Origin: an uncultured Kordiimonas sp.
GTDB taxonomy: Bacteria > Pseudomonadota > Alphaproteobacteria > Sphingomonadales > Kordiimonadaceae
NCBI GenBank assembly: GCA_947503625.1
Contig: CANNEK010000004.1
Location: 248,001 to 312,000 of the forward strand
Length of the DNA stretch: 64,000 nt
Direction of reading: 5' to 3'
The notes under the pieces were generated by a model. It saw nothing but the letters and a program-made list of their open reading frames with translations, did no database searches and had not been told where the DNA came from. Position numbers and translations under genes: made by a program. This document shows, piece after piece, positions 43,783 to 52,806 of this stretch (position 1 is the stretch's first letter; each line of letters starts with the position of its first letter).

Positions 43783-45561
43783 TTAGCACTCCGCCTCGTC
43801 AATAATTCTGGCGATCCTTTCGACGCCTTTGCCATCAATCAACTGGCCTGCTTTTGCACCCATTTTCTTTATGATCGATCGCGACGTGAATGTTGCCTTC
43901 AATTTTTTAGCAATTGTATTTTCATCAAGCGATTGATGACTGCCGAGGCAAACACCACCACCTGCCGTTTCAAAGGCGGAAGCGGCGATGCTGTCGTCTT
44001 CGCTATGGGTCACGAAAAGGCTGGGTTTGCCCATTGTCGCCGCTTCAAAAACCGTCACACCGTATGCAGTTAGAAGCGCATCGGTGCCGGCAATTAAATG
44101 TCCAATATTCTCAACCGGGTCGATGATGCGAGCATCGGGCAGCGTGTTGGCGGCTAATTTTCGCAATTCTCGGGAGTGGGAAAAACCGGGCCCGATCAGG
44201 ATATCTATATCTATATTTGCATTGGTGTTCGCCAGGACCTGGACAAAGTGACCGGTTAAATTGAAAGGGTCGCTACCTCCCATAGTGACCAGCAGTCGCA
44301 GTTTTCCGCTTTGCTGTTGAGAGCGCGCGGTTAACGGACCGGTCACTTTTGTCGGGGGAACGATGATCCAGTCCCAGCCTATATGTGCGCTTGTGCCTTC
44401 AGGCCACGAGAGACTAAGTGCCTGAGGTGTGGGTGGGAGGAACGAAAGCTCACATGCCAGTCGCCTGTCGCTTCCGTCATCAATTGAGGCAAACACAACG
44501 GGATGTTTGCCTTTGATGGATTCTATTTCCTGCAAGGTGAGAAAATTTCGCACATCCAAAACGACAGCATGAATCTGGTTGGTTGTGATAGTATTTTCTA
44601 TTGTTTGAACTTCACGGCCTTTATCCAGGTTGAGGGCCAGGAAACCCATATTGCGGGCAGCTGTACAGCCGATTTCGCCCCGGCATGCTATTATGATGCC
44701 GTGAGAGAACTGGGTGCGGCACCTGTCTGCAAGGGCAAGGGTGCGACTGAGGTGCCCCATGCCGGCACCACCACCGGCCTCGGTGATGAAGAGGACAGTT
44801 TTTGTTTCTTCAACAGCGCTTTTTTGCCGGATATGGGCGTTTAGCTCGAGTAGCTCCGGAGTGGACTTGAGCAAGTGAACAAGCTTTTTCAGATTGATCT
44901 CACCAGCGTCCGCACCCAGTTCTTCGTGAATCCGCTGCATGAATGTCAGGTCATCGGGAGTGTCGACCGACGTTCGCGCTCCTTCAATCAAATGCTCGGG
45001 ATCAATTTCAAATTTCACGGTTTTACCGAGGCCAGGATGGCGACCGAGTACGCCGGTTACATGTTCCCGAGCAAACGGATCGTCACCATACAGCTCGGTC
45101 AGTTGTTCGAATAAATTGCCACTGACAACCTCGAACCCGCTGTGAATGGACGCCACTCCACCGTTGTCGATGCGGTCAGCGCCCTCGCGGTTCAGGCATG
45201 CAATCATCTGGTCAATTGTCTCGGGGTCAACCAGGGGAGCGTCGCCGGTGATGCGAACCAGATAGTCGGGCCCGGTTTTTTGATAGGCCATTTCGAAACG
45301 TTTCAGCACATTATTGAGAGGCCCGCGTACACAGGTGATATCTTCGCTTTGTGCAAAAACCTCCAAAGGGTTATCGCTATCTTGATCTGAAGTTGCGATA
45401 ATAATTTCAGATATATACTGGCTTTTTCTTAAGCGATGAATGAGATGAAATAAAAGTGGTTTACCGACCAAATCGACTAACACTTTGCCCGGAAACCGGG
45501 TCGAACTCATACGGGCTTGAATGACGGCAACTGTTTTCAAAAAAATACCTGTTTGGAACAC
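43783..45561 (-). CDS. SpsF-SpsG fusion: cytidylyltransferase plus PseG-like hydrolase
   Basis: 592 aa. Residues about 8-240 form an SpsF-type nucleotidyltransferase (VIQARMSSTRFPGKVL, then RITGDAPLVDPETID). Residues about 255-592 resemble SpsG/PseG: EAGGGAGMGHLSRTLALADRC, MGGSDPFN, and VFEAATMGKPSLFV. In Bacillus spsF and spsG are separate genes for spore-coat legionaminic acid. PseG removes UDP from the 2,4-diamino sugar and the cytidylyltransferase activates the final nonulosonate, so both ends of the pathway are joined here. Opposite strand to its neighbours. The GTG start is uncertain; TTG 45540 is an alternative with an AGG just upstream. Confidence 0.8.
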   Translation of the reverse strand: MFQTGIFLKTVAVIQARMSSTRFPGKVLVDLVGKPLLFHLIHRLRKSQYISEIIIATSDQDSDNPLEVFAQSEDITCVRGPLNNVLKRFEMAYQKTGPDYLVRITGDAPLVDPETIDQMIACLNREGADRIDNGGVASIHSGFEVVSGNLFEQLTELYGDDPFAREHVTGVLGRHPGLGKTVKFEIDPEHLIEGARTSVDTPDDLTFMQRIHEELGADAGEINLKKLVHLLKSTPELLELNAHIRQKSAVEETKTVLFITEAGGGAGMGHLSRTLALADRCRTQFSHGIIIACRGEIGCTAARNMGFLALNLDKGREVQTIENTITTNQIHAVVLDVRNFLTLQEIESIKGKHPVVFASIDDGSDRRLACELSFLPPTPQALSLSWPEGTSAHIGWDWIIVPPTKVTGPLTARSQQQSGKLRLLVTMGGSDPFNLTGHFVQVLANTNANIDIDILIGPGFSHSRELRKLAANTLPDARIIDPVENIGHLIAGTDALLTAYGVTVFEAATMGKPSLFVTHSEDDSIAASAFETAGGGVCLGSHQSLDENTIAKKLKATFTSRSIIKKMGAKAGQLIDGKGVERIARIIDEAEC

Positions 45562-45653
45562 TTCTTGCTATGGTTAACATGCTCGCACGGCATGATGTGC
45601 AGCGTAACTCGCGAGCAGGATATTGGAAGTAAATTTTTATCTGAAGGAACGGT
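45562..45653. other. Divergent promoter gap in glycosylation island
   Basis: 92 bp between the SpsF-SpsG gene (minus) and the first ATP-grasp gene (plus). No exact sigma-54 or ftr site was found. Confidence 0.45.
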
Positions 45654-46757
45654 GTGTCTGAGGGTGCTGATAAATGGATGATTGTTATGGGGTGTGGGAA
45701 ATCACAGGTCCCTTTCATTCGGGCTGCTTCCGGTGCGGGTTTCAGGGTATTGGGTGTTGATCGGGACTTGGAAGCGCCAGGCAGGGAAGAAACCGATAGA
45801 TTTTCTGCTGTCAGTACTTTTGATGCCGAGGCGGTTCTTGCGGCCATTGAAGGACTGAACATTGTCGGCATAATTGCCTATTCCGCTTTTGTTGAATGCC
45901 AGAAGGCTGCTGCCATTGTCCGGGAAAGATATCACCTTGTCGGTCCAAAACCGGATGCGTTGAAGTATTTGTTAAACAAGCCGGACTGGCAGCGAAAACT
46001 GGATGCAGCTGGCGTCAACACACCGAAGAACCTTCCTTTGAGTGATTGCTCTGTAATCGCCAAGCCTCTGCGTGACGGCTATGGCAGCGCGGGCATAAGG
46101 CGCTTTGAAAGCATGGATGCCGCGAAGGCGGAGCTCGGCGATGCGTTCTCGAATTTTCATCTGGAGCCATTTCTTGATGGCGAGCTTTTTAACGTCGGAG
46201 GCGTCATCATTGATGGTCAGCCACATATCCTGTCAGTATGCCGGAAGAAGACCCTGCCAAACCTTGTGACATCAGGGTTCTGTTCCCTGAATACCATGGA
46301 CCCCGCTTGCTCGGGGTTGAAGCATGCCGCGGTTCAGGCAATCACGGCCTTTGGTTTCACCGACACGCCGTTCAGTGTTGATGTTATTCGTTCAAAAGAC
46401 GGCGATGCTGTAATCGATGTCGGTTGTCTTCTGGATGCTCGTGTGGATCGATTGCTGGCAGCGGCAGAAGTGCCCGTATACGACTATATTGTTGCCGCAA
46501 CATTCGCGGAAAAGGCCGCACAAACCACAAGCCTTGATGCTGGCTGGGCACTGGATTTCGCTTTTGCCGACCGAGAGGGATGTGTGTCCCATCTTACCGC
46601 AAGCCGTGGTGAAGTTGAGCTGGAGCGTCCGCTCGGCAGCCATGTACACCAGCCAACATCAATAGCGGACTGTTTGGGATACTGCATTTTCAGGTATGAA
46701 AACGGCGAGGAAACGTCCGTCAGCTGGACCATACAGATAGAGGACGAGGCGGCGTGA
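45654..46757 (+). CDS. ATP-grasp ligase 1
   Basis: 367 aa ATP-grasp fold: an N-terminal Rossmann-like part (WMIVMGCGKSQVPFIRAA), a central ATP-binding region with VIAKPLRDGYGSAGIRRF near 141-158 and HLEPFLDGELFNVGG, and a metal-binding DAVIDVGCLLDAR near the C-terminus. Such enzymes activate a carboxylate as acyl-phosphate and join it to an amine or thiol. The acceptor here is unknown; an amino group on a flagellin sugar is a reasoned guess. GTG start preceded by GAAGGAA, stop overlapping the next GTG by 4 bp. Confidence 0.75.
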   Translation: MSEGADKWMIVMGCGKSQVPFIRAASGAGFRVLGVDRDLEAPGREETDRFSAVSTFDAEAVLAAIEGLNIVGIIAYSAFVECQKAAAIVRERYHLVGPKPDALKYLLNKPDWQRKLDAAGVNTPKNLPLSDCSVIAKPLRDGYGSAGIRRFESMDAAKAELGDAFSNFHLEPFLDGELFNVGGVIIDGQPHILSVCRKKTLPNLVTSGFCSLNTMDPACSGLKHAAVQAITAFGFTDTPFSVDVIRSKDGDAVIDVGCLLDARVDRLLAAAEVPVYDYIVAATFAEKAAQTTSLDAGWALDFAFADREGCVSHLTASRGEVELERPLGSHVHQPTSIADCLGYCIFRYENGEETSVSWTIQIEDEAA

Positions 46758-47983
46758 AGAAAAGTGTTTTGATGATTGGCGGTGGTATTCAGCAAGTTGA
46801 CTCCGCGCAGCTTGTCAAAGATGCCGGGTACCGCTTGATTGTGGCAGACCGGTCGCCAAACAGCCCGTGCTTTGATGTCGCTGACGAGACGCTTATTGTC
46901 GATGGTCAGGATATTGAAAGCATCACAGCCTATGTGATGCGAGAACGGAAGCGACAGAATATAACGGGGATTTTTTCTTTCGTTAACCTGACGACCACTG
47001 CGGCCTTTGTGGCACATGCCTGCGGTTTGCCGGGTATTCACCCGACAGCAGCGGTCGCAGCACAAAACAAAGCGCTGATGAAGCGTAATTTCTCTGAAAA
47101 CGGTGTCGCCACCCCGGCCTTTTATGAGGTGCGCTCAATCAGCGAAGCACAACAAGCCTTTGCTGCTTTGGGCGGGCACGCCATGGTCAAGGCAACAAAC
47201 CTGTTTGGCGGGCAGGGCATTCGGGAAGTTCATGATGAGCGTGAGCTTCAGAATGTGATGACAGAAATGCAGGGCTATTCAGGGTATCAGGGTGTTCTGA
47301 TTGAAGAGATTGTCCGCGGTCGGTTTGTTGACCTGAACGGTATTTTTGCAGATGGAAAGTTCCACCGGGCTGGTCATATTGTGAGCGAATTTCTAACGGA
47401 ATACCCGGAAGGCAATCCGATAAGCCCTATAGAGCATATCATTCGCTGCCCCGGGGACGTGTCGACATCTGACCTTGACGCTCTTTATGATTTGTTCGAG
47501 CGGGCACATCGCGGTCTTGGAACAGACTTTGGCCCTGTAGGAGCGGACGCGATTTTGACGGAAAGAGGCCCAATGCTTATTGAGATTGGTCCCCGGCTGC
47601 ATTCAGCAACCTGTTCTTGTTATATGGTGCCCAGCGTGATGGGAGTGAATGCTATTGCTGCGGGAGTGCGTGTTATGGCGGGTGATGATATCAGGCATTC
47701 AGAATTGGAGATGAGCCAGCACGGCGCTGCAATGACAAGGCTTGTGCTTTGGCCCCCAGGCAACCTCTCAGCTGTTGATGGTGTTGATGAGGCCCGCGCG
47801 CTTGACGGTGTGCTGAAACTGTATCTTCACAAAGGTGCGGGCAGCACCATTCCCGAATACAGTAATTCCACCCAGATACCGCTTGCAGTTATCGCGCATG
47901 GCGCAACCCCTGAAGCGGCTGAAGCCGTTATTGAACAAGCGACCATGCTCGTGCGGCCGAGTTATTCAGAGGCGCAAACATGA
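46754..47983 (+). CDS. ATP-grasp ligase 2
   Basis: 409 aa. N-terminal SVLMIGGGIQQVDSAQLVKDAGY, ATP-grasp core with HAMVKATNLFGGQGIREV near 142-160 and LIEEIVRGRFVDLNGIF, ending in the metal site LIEIGPRLHSATCS. The C-terminal ~100 residues (VLKLYLHKGAGSTIPEYSN) look like the lid seen in carbamoyl-phosphate-synthase-type ligases. Distinct in sequence from ligase 1 and ligase 3. Starts at GTG inside the previous gene and overlaps the methyltransferase ATG by 4 bp, so all three are translated together. Confidence 0.75.
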   Translation: MKKSVLMIGGGIQQVDSAQLVKDAGYRLIVADRSPNSPCFDVADETLIVDGQDIESITAYVMRERKRQNITGIFSFVNLTTTAAFVAHACGLPGIHPTAAVAAQNKALMKRNFSENGVATPAFYEVRSISEAQQAFAALGGHAMVKATNLFGGQGIREVHDERELQNVMTEMQGYSGYQGVLIEEIVRGRFVDLNGIFADGKFHRAGHIVSEFLTEYPEGNPISPIEHIIRCPGDVSTSDLDALYDLFERAHRGLGTDFGPVGADAILTERGPMLIEIGPRLHSATCSCYMVPSVMGVNAIAAGVRVMAGDDIRHSELEMSQHGAAMTRLVLWPPGNLSAVDGVDEARALDGVLKLYLHKGAGSTIPEYSNSTQIPLAVIAHGATPEAAEAVIEQATMLVRPSYSEAQT

Positions 47984-48918
47984 GCGAAAGCCGGAACCAT
48001 AGAGAATGGACGGACCCAACTGGCGTTACCCATGCCGGCGACTTCGTGCTGAACAAAGATAACATCGACCTGATCAATTGCTCTCATTGCGGATTCAAGC
48101 ACATCGTGCCACTTCCTGATCCGGAGACGCTTCGCAAGTTTTACGAGGCAGAATTCTACCAGAGTAATCGCCCGCACTATATTGAAGCCTCGAAAGAGGA
48201 TGTGGAATGGCGTCAATCAGAGTTTGCGGACCGTCTGATGATTGCTGAGGACCTGACGGAAAAAGCGTCGGGCAGGGTGCTTGATATCGGCTGCGGACCT
48301 GGTGATTTTCTTTTGGCTGCACAGTCCCGTGGCTGGGAAGTTTTGGGTGTTGAGCCATCACCTATGGCCGCGGAATACGCGGCAAACAGGGGCGTGGAAG
48401 TAGAGAATGATTTTTTCTCGGCTGACCTTGCGTGCAAGTTGGGTACCTTCGATATGGTGCACATGAGCGAGGTATTGGAACATATTCCTAATCCGCTTGA
48501 GTTACTTGGCCTTGTTCACCACCTGCTGAAGCCGGGTGGTGTTTTATGCGTATCCGTACCTAACGATTTTAACCCGCTCCAGGTATCTTATCAGGAAATC
48601 TCGAAGAAGGATGCCTGGTGGGTGGTGCCGGATCATCATCTTAATTACTTCGATTTCGAAACGCTGGAGCAGGCAATGCAAAGTGCTGATCTGAAGCCGG
48701 TCCACAGAACGACGAATTTCCCAATGGAGATGTTTTTGCTGATGGGTGATGACTATATTGGCAATCGCGACATCGGCCGTCCACTTCACAATAAGCGCAA
48801 AGCGTTTGATTTAAATTTGACGGGTGAATACTTGAAAGTGCGATCCACTTTTTACAACAGTTTAGCCAACAGCGGGCTGGGGCGGCTGGCCGTTGTATTT
48901 GCGCAAAAACAGGATTAG
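47980..48918 (+). CDS. SAM-dependent methyltransferase
   Basis: 312 aa. Class I methyltransferase domain with VLDIGCGPGDFLLAA near 94-108, EVLGVEPSPM and HMSEVLEHIPNP, preceded by a small CSHCGFKHIVPLP motif that fits a partial zinc-binding head. C-terminal part contains DHHLNYFDFETLE. In this operon it likely methylates a sugar or its acyl substituent. ATG overlaps the ATP-grasp stop (ATGA). Confidence 0.8.
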   Translation: MSESRNHREWTDPTGVTHAGDFVLNKDNIDLINCSHCGFKHIVPLPDPETLRKFYEAEFYQSNRPHYIEASKEDVEWRQSEFADRLMIAEDLTEKASGRVLDIGCGPGDFLLAAQSRGWEVLGVEPSPMAAEYAANRGVEVENDFFSADLACKLGTFDMVHMSEVLEHIPNPLELLGLVHHLLKPGGVLCVSVPNDFNPLQVSYQEISKKDAWWVVPDHHLNYFDFETLEQAMQSADLKPVHRTTNFPMEMFLLMGDDYIGNRDIGRPLHNKRKAFDLNLTGEYLKVRSTFYNSLANSGLGRLAVVFAQKQD

Positions 48919-48926
48919 CCCCATTC

Positions 48927-48941
48927 TGGCACGGTTGCTGC
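48927..48941 (+). promoter_or_regulatory. Sigma-54 promoter of split transketolase
   Basis: TGGCACGGTTGCTGC with GG-N10-GC spacing and a perfect TGGCACG -24 box. About 70 bp upstream of the transketolase N-subunit ATG. Confidence 0.7.
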
Positions 48942-49011
48942 TTATTATGAGCCAGATAAACAACAGGAATCCCTTGAAATATCAACGGAATTTCCGACTG
49001 GAGATGATGTC

Positions 49012-49824
49012 ATGACCGAAAACCTGGAACAAATTGCCGGTTCGATCAGAAAGGTAGCGCTGGAAGCCGTTTATAATGGCCGGTCAGGCCACCCGGGCGG
49101 AAGCCTCTCGATAGCTGATATGCTGGCTGTTCTCTATTTTGATGAAATGAACGTGAAACCCGATGATCCGGACTGGAAGCAGCGGGACCGCTTTGTCCTT
49201 TCGAAAGGACATGCGTGCCCGGCTCTTTATGCCGCTTTAGCACTGAAGGGCTACATGCCGGTTGAAGAAGCTAAAACCCTCCGTAAAATCGACAGCCGCA
49301 TGGAAGGGCATCCGGATGCAGCAATTCCGGGCGTTGATGCCCCTTCAGGTTCATTGGGGATGGGCTTGAGCCAAGGTCTGGGAATGGCGATGGGGGCGCG
49401 TATTCAAGGGTTGGACTTCCGCACTTATGTCATTCTTGGTGATGGTGACATGCAGGAAGGCAACACATGGGAAGCCATTATGGCTGCCGGTCATCACAAA
49501 ATGGACAGCCTTGTTGCGCTCTATGATAGCAACAAGTTGCAAGGAGACGCGCCGGTCGAGACCCAGATGAATATGGGAAATGTAGTCGACAAGGTCTCGA
49601 CGTTTGGTTGGCACACGATTTCAATTGACGGTCATGACGTTGACGCACTCAAGGCTGCGCTTGCGGAAGCCCGGGCGACAAAAGGCAGACCAACATTTAT
49701 TCAGGCGGATACGGTCAAGGGCAAAGGCGTGTCCTTCATGGAAGATGTATTATACTGGCATGGCAGCGTAACGATGTCAGACGCAGAAATTGGCGATGCG
49801 CTGAAGGAGCTTGAGCATGTTTGA
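49012..49824 (+). CDS. Split transketolase, N-terminal (TPP) subunit
   Basis: 270 aa, matching the TPP-binding half of transketolase: SGHPGGSLSIADML near 27-40, SKGHACPALYAAL, the GSLG loop and the thiamine motif ILGDGDMQEGNTWEA near 141-155. Full-length housekeeping transketolases are about 650 aa, so this is the short split form. Split pairs occur in archaea and in special sugar pathways. It should transfer a 2-carbon unit together with the next gene product. Sigma-54 element upstream. Confidence 0.85.
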   Translation: MTENLEQIAGSIRKVALEAVYNGRSGHPGGSLSIADMLAVLYFDEMNVKPDDPDWKQRDRFVLSKGHACPALYAALALKGYMPVEEAKTLRKIDSRMEGHPDAAIPGVDAPSGSLGMGLSQGLGMAMGARIQGLDFRTYVILGDGDMQEGNTWEAIMAAGHHKMDSLVALYDSNKLQGDAPVETQMNMGNVVDKVSTFGWHTISIDGHDVDALKAALAEARATKGRPTFIQADTVKGKGVSFMEDVLYWHGSVTMSDAEIGDALKELEHV

Positions 49825-50782
49825 TGGTCAAACAATAGAATTCTGGTCCGAGGGCGAGCAGGTCTCGGTACGTGACGCTTTTGGGCGTATTCTCGTGGCA
49901 CAAGCAGCGGTCCGCAAGGACTGGATGCTTCTGGATGCTGATGTTGCAGGTGGTACCGGAGCAAAGCCCTTGGTGCAGGCTCACCCTGATCGGGTCGTGC
50001 AATTCGGTATTGCAGAACAAAATATGATGGCTGCCGCCGGTGGTATGGCAGATACGGGCATTATTCCTGTGGTTTCAACCTTTGCCGCTTTTGGTTGCAT
50101 GCGCGCGCACGAGCAGTTCAGAACCGCGATCGCATATCCGGGGCGTAACGTGAAGCTTTGCTGTTCACATCACGGGATTGATGTGGGGCCGGACGGTGCC
50201 ACGGCGCAAATGTTTGAAGATCTGGCGACAATGAGGGCTATTCCCGGTGTCACCGTGATCAGCCCGGCTGACGCCAACGAGTTCATGTTGGCGTTCAAAG
50301 CCATACTGGACCATGATGGCCCGGTTTATATGCGTATAGGCCGTAGTGCCACCCCGGTGGTTTATTCCGGTAATCATGATTTCAGGATTGGCAAGGCACA
50401 CCGTCTTCGCGAAGGAAAAGACGTATCGATCATTGCAACCGGTGTGATGGTGGCGCGCGCTCTGGAGGCAGCTGATACACTTGCAAAAGAAGGTATTTCT
50501 GCGCGCGTAGTGAACATGGCAACAATCAAGCCGATTGATGCTGCGGAGGTTATTGCCTGCGCAACAGAAACTGGCGGTATCGTGACTGCAGAAGACCATA
50601 ATGTTTATGGTGGTCTCGGGAGTGCCGTCGCTGAGTGTACTGCTCAAAACGTACCTGCGAAAATGAAGTTTGTTAGCATTCAGGATCGGTTTGGTAAAAG
50701 CGGTGAGCATGACGAACTGCCAGCTTTATTCGGCATTGCTGCAGATGATGTAGCGGCTGCATGCCGCTACCTTGTTGGCTGA
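49817..50782 (+). CDS. Split transketolase, C-terminal (Pyr) subunit
   Basis: About 321 aa from ATG 49817 (AAGGAG 7 bases upstream; a TTG at 49811 is possible). Pyrimidine-binding and C-terminal transketolase domains: VQFGIAEQNMMAAAGG near 59-75 supplies the conserved Glu that activates thiamine, then AFGCMRAHEQFR and MRIGRSATPVV. It overlaps the N-subunit gene by 8 bp. Its substrate in this operon is unknown; a branched or chain-extended sugar is a possibility. Confidence 0.85.
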   Translation: MFDGQTIEFWSEGEQVSVRDAFGRILVAQAAVRKDWMLLDADVAGGTGAKPLVQAHPDRVVQFGIAEQNMMAAAGGMADTGIIPVVSTFAAFGCMRAHEQFRTAIAYPGRNVKLCCSHHGIDVGPDGATAQMFEDLATMRAIPGVTVISPADANEFMLAFKAILDHDGPVYMRIGRSATPVVYSGNHDFRIGKAHRLREGKDVSIIATGVMVARALEAADTLAKEGISARVVNMATIKPIDAAEVIACATETGGIVTAEDHNVYGGLGSAVAECTAQNVPAKMKFVSIQDRFGKSGEHDELPALFGIAADDVAAACRYLVG

Positions 50783-50793
50783 AGAGTGCGATT

Positions 50794-51525
50794 ATGAGTG
50801 ATAAAACCGTATTGGTAACGGGTGCCAGCCGTGGCATAGGTTCAGCGATTGCGAAGCGCTTCATCAATGATGGTTGCCGTGTTGCTGTAGGGTTTCACAA
50901 TAATCAGTCGCTTGCTGATGATGTGTGCGAAGGCCATTCAAATGCTGTTCCTGTGCAAATAGATGTAGGCGATCGGGCTTCTGTCAAAAGAGCATTGGCA
51001 CGCATTCACGAGAAGTTGGGCTCTGTCGATATTTTGGTAAACAACGCCGGTATTGCTCAGGAAAAACCTTTTTTTACCATCACAGATGAAGACTGGGACG
51101 GCATGTTGTGCACCAACCTGCAGTCAAATTTCATTCTGTCGCAGGAAACCCTGCCGCACATGATCGATGAAGGCTGGGGCCGGATCATCAACATATCGTC
51201 AATTGGCGGGCAGTGGGGTGGCCTCAATCAGGTCCATTATGCTGCTGCCAAAGCAGGCCAGATCAACTTCACACGCTCCCTTGCCAAACTGTTTTCTGGC
51301 GATGGAGTGACCAGCAATGCAATCGCCATAGGCCTCGCTGCAACCGATATGTCAGCGGCAGAGCTTGATCGGGACGACGGCAAACAAAAGGTTGCAGGTA
51401 TTCCTTCAGGCAGGCTGGCAAGTGTTGAAGAAATTGCAGATACTGCGGCGTACCTGGCTTCGGACGGTGCGGGATACGTTACCGGCCAGACCATCAATAT
51501 GAATGGTGGTATGTATTTTGTCTGA
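50794..51525 (+). CDS. SDR-family oxidoreductase (FabG-like)
   Basis: 243 aa from ATG 50794 (GAAGAG upstream); a longer frame to 50761 lies inside the transketolase gene. Classical short-chain dehydrogenase: TGASRGIGSAIA near 8-19, NNAGIAQ, catalytic Ser in ISSIGGQWGG and YAAAKAG. GMYFV is the C-terminus. It probably reduces a keto group made by the split transketolase. It ends inside the third ATP-grasp gene. Confidence 0.85.
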   Translation: MSDKTVLVTGASRGIGSAIAKRFINDGCRVAVGFHNNQSLADDVCEGHSNAVPVQIDVGDRASVKRALARIHEKLGSVDILVNNAGIAQEKPFFTITDEDWDGMLCTNLQSNFILSQETLPHMIDEGWGRIINISSIGGQWGGLNQVHYAAAKAGQINFTRSLAKLFSGDGVTSNAIAIGLAATDMSAAELDRDDGKQKVAGIPSGRLASVEEIADTAAYLASDGAGYVTGQTINMNGGMYFV

Positions 51526-52738
51526 GCGGTTACTGGTCTTGGGCGGCAGCCGGCAGGCAGTTGGCGGTCTTGAGGAACTGCGCCGGGACGGATACGAGCT
51601 TGTTGTTTGTGACATAGACCCGGAGGCTCCGGGGTTTGGGCTCGCCGACCACGCCATCATCGGGAGTGTTTATCATATTGAAGACTGCCTGCCTGCAGTA
51701 GAACGTTTTCATTCCAAAAAGCCAATTGATGGTGTTATGTGCCTTGCCTGTGATGTGCCGCATGTTGTAGCGCGCATTGCTGACAAGCTTGGCCTGCCCG
51801 GACTGCTAATTGAAGTCGCTGACCGGGCAGTTGACAAAATTGCGATGAAAGAAAAATTCGCTCGGGACAAGGTACCTGTACCATTTTTCAGGCAGGTGGA
51901 ATCTGTTGATGAGATACGGGAACTCCTGCAGGCACGGGATACTGAATTTGTCGTTAAACCCGTTGATAGCAGAGGCTCAAAAGGTGTTTCCAGGTTGGCT
52001 GCGTCAGGCGATGCCGACTGGGCATTTTCCTATGCAAAAGAAAACTCGCCCACCGAACGCGTGATGGTAGAGGCTTATCTGTCCGGCCCTCAAATCAGCA
52101 GTGAGACAGTTGTCATTGAGGGCGAAGCGATCACGCCTGCGCTATCAGATCGCAGCTATGAGTATCTGGAAAAATATTATCCTTTTATTGTTGAAAATGG
52201 CGGTGACATGCCTTCGGCGCTTCCTGCCGAGATTCTCGAAAAAATACGCTCACTGATAGAAAATGCAGCCAAAAGTCTCGGAGTTAAGAACGGTGTAGTC
52301 AAAGGCGATATCGTTGTATCGGACGGTGAACCATACGTAATTGAGCTTGCCGCTCGGCTGTCTGGCGGATATTTCTGCACACACCAGATTCCGTTATCAA
52401 CCGGTGTAAAGCTTGTTTCAGCGTGTGCACAGATTGCGCTCGGGAAGCAATTGAAGGCCCGTGACTGGTATCCATGTTTTGAGAAGCCGGTATCCACTCG
52501 CTGGAAACTGGTGGAACCGGGGAGAGTGGTGTTTGTTCCGGATGAAAATGACATACTGACATCATCTGGCGTGCGTTATTTTGAACATTGGTTAACGGTC
52601 GGCGATCAGATTGATGATGCGCAAAACGCCGCGGCATCGGTGGCTATGGTTCAGGCGACAGGCGATACCCGGCAGCAATCAATAGAGAACGCCGAAAATG
52701 CGCTCAACAGGTTTAGCCCGGAAATTCGGCCTGTATAG
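51518..52738 (+). CDS. ATP-grasp ligase 3
   Basis: About 406 aa. Rossmann-like start (ERLLVLGGSRQAVGGLEEL), ATP-grasp core with FVVKPVDSRGSKGVSRLA near 145-162 and VMVEAYLSGPQISSE, and metal site YVIELAARLSGGYF. Resembles carbamoyl-phosphate-synthase/PurK-type ligases. Start could be TTG 51518, GTG 51506 or ATG 51503; all overlap the SDR stop, so it is translationally coupled. It is the third ATP-grasp of the island and the three are not close copies. Confidence 0.75.
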   Translation: MSERLLVLGGSRQAVGGLEELRRDGYELVVCDIDPEAPGFGLADHAIIGSVYHIEDCLPAVERFHSKKPIDGVMCLACDVPHVVARIADKLGLPGLLIEVADRAVDKIAMKEKFARDKVPVPFFRQVESVDEIRELLQARDTEFVVKPVDSRGSKGVSRLAASGDADWAFSYAKENSPTERVMVEAYLSGPQISSETVVIEGEAITPALSDRSYEYLEKYYPFIVENGGDMPSALPAEILEKIRSLIENAAKSLGVKNGVVKGDIVVSDGEPYVIELAARLSGGYFCTHQIPLSTGVKLVSACAQIALGKQLKARDWYPCFEKPVSTRWKLVEPGRVVFVPDENDILTSSGVRYFEHWLTVGDQIDDAQNAAASVAMVQATGDTRQQSIENAENALNRFSPEIRPV

Positions 52739-52806
52739 ACGGGCCTATTGATTCGGTTCGCTCAATTCACTGTGGAAATATTCAAGCTCGACGTTATGGT
52801 GTCTTC

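Noticed and set aside
52776-52792. Possible sigma-54 element before the GH57-like gene
   Set aside because: GG-N10-GC spacing occurs but the -24 box is TGGAAA and the -12 box CAAGC, too far from consensus.
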